Source: Stromatinia cepivora (Eukaryota; Ascomycota; Leotiomycetes; Helotiales; Sclerotiniaceae). Taken from it: a stretch of 64,000 nt of DNA. How positions within the stretch are numbered: position 1 is the stretch's first letter; each line of letters starts with the position of its first letter. The stretch spans positions 248,001-312,000 of the forward strand of contig RCTD01000004.1 in NCBI GenBank assembly GCA_014898415.1, given 5' to 3'. Below the pieces are notes generated by a model. It had not been told where the DNA came from, did not search any database, and saw only the letters and a list, made by a program, of their open reading frames with translations. Of this stretch, positions 61,501 to 64,000 are shown in pieces. The translations under genes and the position numbers were made by a program.

Positions 61501-64000
61501 TTATAATAGATTTATTGAATAAATTGTAAATAAAAATAATACAAATTGTTATTTATTTATATAATATAAATCCTTTGAAGATCAAATCCTTTAAATCGTC
61601 TAATAAAATACTCGATATATAATTCTATAATTATCTTTACAAAAATAATCCTTTATTCGTAAAGAAAATATCTAACGATCTCTATCCCAATTGGAATGGA
61701 ATCTATAGATATAGATATTAAGCTTATCTTTTGGATAAAAATAAAGAAACTAGAATTAATAAGAAATAATACAAAATCAATCCTTGAGTATATATTGAGT
61801 ATTTAATGAGTTATATTCTAGATATATTGATCTATTATATATAAATACCCAAACTTAATAAAGTTATTGTTATTCGAAATATAACATTCAATAAAGAATT
61901 CATTTATTATATGGATTCTATCAATCAAATGATTAATATTTATATTATAGAAAAGCTTAAACAATTTATTAAAACCCTTAATCTACAAAATTATATTGAA
62001 ATAAACAGGATGATTATTTAAAACAAAAACAATTATAAAGATTTCATTTACTTATTTATTTTTATAGATCAAAAAATCCTTGATTTATTTATCAAGTATA
62101 TTTCAGATTTATTATTTATAAACAAATTGATCTTGAGGGAAGATATAAATCTAAAGGATAATAATAAAAATAAAGAAATCGATCTAGAATTATCTAATTC
62201 ATTTAATCCTTCAAATAATAAGAATAAAGTATACAATAAAGATATACAAATATTAATCAATCCTTCTATTGAAGAAACTGAAGAAATCGATTCTTTTATT
62301 AAAAAACAATTATATTTTATAAATAAAGATATTGATATTGTTTAAAAAGATATCTATAATAATAATACAGATCCCAATCTTATTAAATATATTGATATAA
62401 GGATTATAGAGTATAAACCTATTAATTATATTATCGAAATTCTTTATAATATATATGAAAATAATCCAGAGATTGTTCTAATCGATTAATTTCAATATTC
62501 TAAAAGGAAATATATATATTAAAATAATCAATCAAAATATTCTATAAAGGAAATCCAGTTATTACAAAGATTATTATATTCTATATATTCATTTGATCGA
62601 TTTATAAAGAATTCGCAGATTTATAATCTCGAATAGATACTTAAAAAAGCTTATATTATAAGGATTGAAATACCCAGAGCTTAGATCAATCCATTTGAGT
62701 TTCAATTATACAATTACCATTCGAAATCATCTCTCTTTCAGGAATTATCTAGCTTTCGTATCCCAGAGCAATCAGTATATATATGAAAGTAATTGTATAT
62801 ACAATAATACCATCAAAGAAACAATCCCAATACTAGATCCTATATAAAAATTGTTATATTTCAAAGAACAAACTTAATAAACTTATTCTATTTAAACAAT
62901 TTTTATTTTACATTTTGATTTGATCAATAAAGAATAAACAATATAAAGAAATATTCTCAATTTGTAATAATTCATAATATAATCATTATTGGAATTGAAA
63001 TAAAACCATTATTACCTTTTATCTGATTTACAATTAATGGATTATAGATAATATTACTTCCTTGAATTTATATATTTATAATTCCAAAGTTACTTTGTTT
63101 TTATTATCAATTAGAAAATCATCAAATAGGATATTAATTCAAATAGAATTACGATCTTGAAGTTAATAATCTTAAAACAAGGAAAATCTAATATGAAATC
63201 GATTTTGGATTGGAATCTACAAAACCGATCCTTTTTTAATAAATGTTTATATATAAATGCAATAATCAAGGTTTAATTATTCATTGTTGTTTATATTTAG
63301 TAATATAAGAAGATCTTCAAATTAAGAGTATTATTAAAATTATTTATATTATTATATTAACAAATTGATCATTTCAAATTATAATGATAATTATTGTTAA
63401 ATATGATTTCGAAATAAAGCAATATGATATAATCAATATTTTCGTTAATATTTTATATGATTTTTTCAGTATTCCAATTATATATTATCTATTTGATAGA
63501 TATAAGATTTCAAACAAAAATGTTATAATCGATCGAGTTTTGTATGATCTATAAGATTCCCTAATTATATGGTTTAGGGATTTCATTCGAATATTTAAGA
63601 AATTAGGATTGATATAATATAAAAAGGAATTATATTTATATATTAATTTAGAGTATATTGTTATAATTCTTTTTTTTATAGATAATATTCAAATTATTTA
63701 TTATAAAAAAAACGAATCAATTATTATAAAGATCATCGAGAGAATTAAAGTTATATATAAATTACAAGATTTAGGAAACATTAAATAGTTTTTAGGTATA
63801 TATATATTTTATAATCAATCCAAAAAAAATTGTAATTAATTTATAATATATATATTGAAAAGATTGCTAAGAAATTCAAAACAACAAATAGGATAGCAAG
63901 TATATTATTTTTGATAATAGTATTTCGGAAAAATCAGGGTTAAGTTTTTGTATATATTATAAAAATGTATTAAGAGAAAATAGATTCAGTATTATATATT
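58587..64000 (+). mobile_element. Ty1/copia element, plus strand, truncated by the window edge
   Basis: Probable 5' LTR start at 58587 (TGTCACGGAAAGCCCTGTGATC), less decayed for about 150 bp. Coding remnants in order: gag-like sequence (about 59000-60300), protease region (near 60412-60600), integrase (about 60950-61950, with IPKLNKVIVIRNITFNKEF at its end) and reverse transcriptase (about 62600-64000). The order is copia. All frames are interrupted. The 3' LTR is beyond the window, so the LTR length is not known. Confidence 0.75.
62600..64000 (+). pseudogene. Copia reverse transcriptase remnant
   Basis: IIDRVLYDL.DSLII.FRDF, then the catalytic block as LFFIDNIQIIYYKKNES (second Asp changed to Asn), and KLQDLGNIK.FLGIYI match copia reverse transcriptase in order and spacing. 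Confidence 0.75.

Noticed and set aside
37200..64000. AT-rich half considered as a centromere or mitochondrial insertion
   Set aside because: Identified retrotransposons and foldback elements with transition-type decay account for most of it, and no mitochondrial gene was seen. A centromere cannot be excluded from sequence alone but nothing here specifically supports one.

Overview
The window reads as a filamentous ascomycete chromosome segment, most likely a plant-associated Leotiomycete of the Botrytis/Sclerotinia type. That placement is an inference. It rests on short spliceosomal introns with GT..AG ends and CTAAC-like branch sites, on a set of secreted plant-polysaccharide hydrolases, and on AT-rich retrotransposons whose C:G to T:A decay looks like repeat-induced point mutation (RIP).

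Positions 1-37,200 are ordinary, gene-bearing DNA of moderate GC. In order they hold: a GH26-type glycoside hydrolase running off the left edge (minus); three MITE-like inverted-repeat elements; a secreted lytic-transglycosylase/lysozyme-like protein (plus); an unrecognised secreted Ser/Thr-rich protein (minus); an intron-containing tRNA-Ser(GCU) (minus); a CBM1-GH10 xylanase with a 5-nt micro-exon (plus); a large charged disordered protein with eight phase-0 introns (plus); a small membrane protein (plus); a damaged C2H2-type gene (minus) head to head with a DUF7580-type pseudogene (plus); three copies of a TA-flanked MITE; a GH92 alpha-mannosidase (minus); an HD-domain hydrolase (minus); ribosomal protein eS19 (minus); and a GH12 endoglucanase (minus). 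The secreted hydrolases GH26, GH10, GH92 and GH12 and the lysozyme-like protein fit a lifestyle of degrading plant and microbial walls. They are scattered and separately transcribed, not an operon-like cluster.

Positions 37,200-64,000 are a very AT-rich transposon nest. Three copies of a TA-flanked foldback element, with an outer motif carrying CTTTCCGGCCACCCC or a close variant, lie at 37,239-37,984, 38,865-47,116 and 48,094-48,900. The second is split by a full-length Ty3/gypsy chromovirus (39,155-46,613) with 292-bp LTRs and a 5-bp AAAAA duplication. A gag fragment lies between the second and third foldback copies. A less decayed island (49,200-52,740) keeps an intact two-exon DUF7924-type gene and a neighbouring gene killed by in-frame stops. 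After it come a Ty1/copia element on the minus strand, itself split by a short LTR element with 150-bp LTRs and a GTTTC duplication, and a second Ty1/copia on the plus strand that runs off the right edge.

Open frames inside the AT-rich part are mostly chance frames in decayed DNA. Gene models were built by hand from splice signals and reading-frame continuity; no database search was run.
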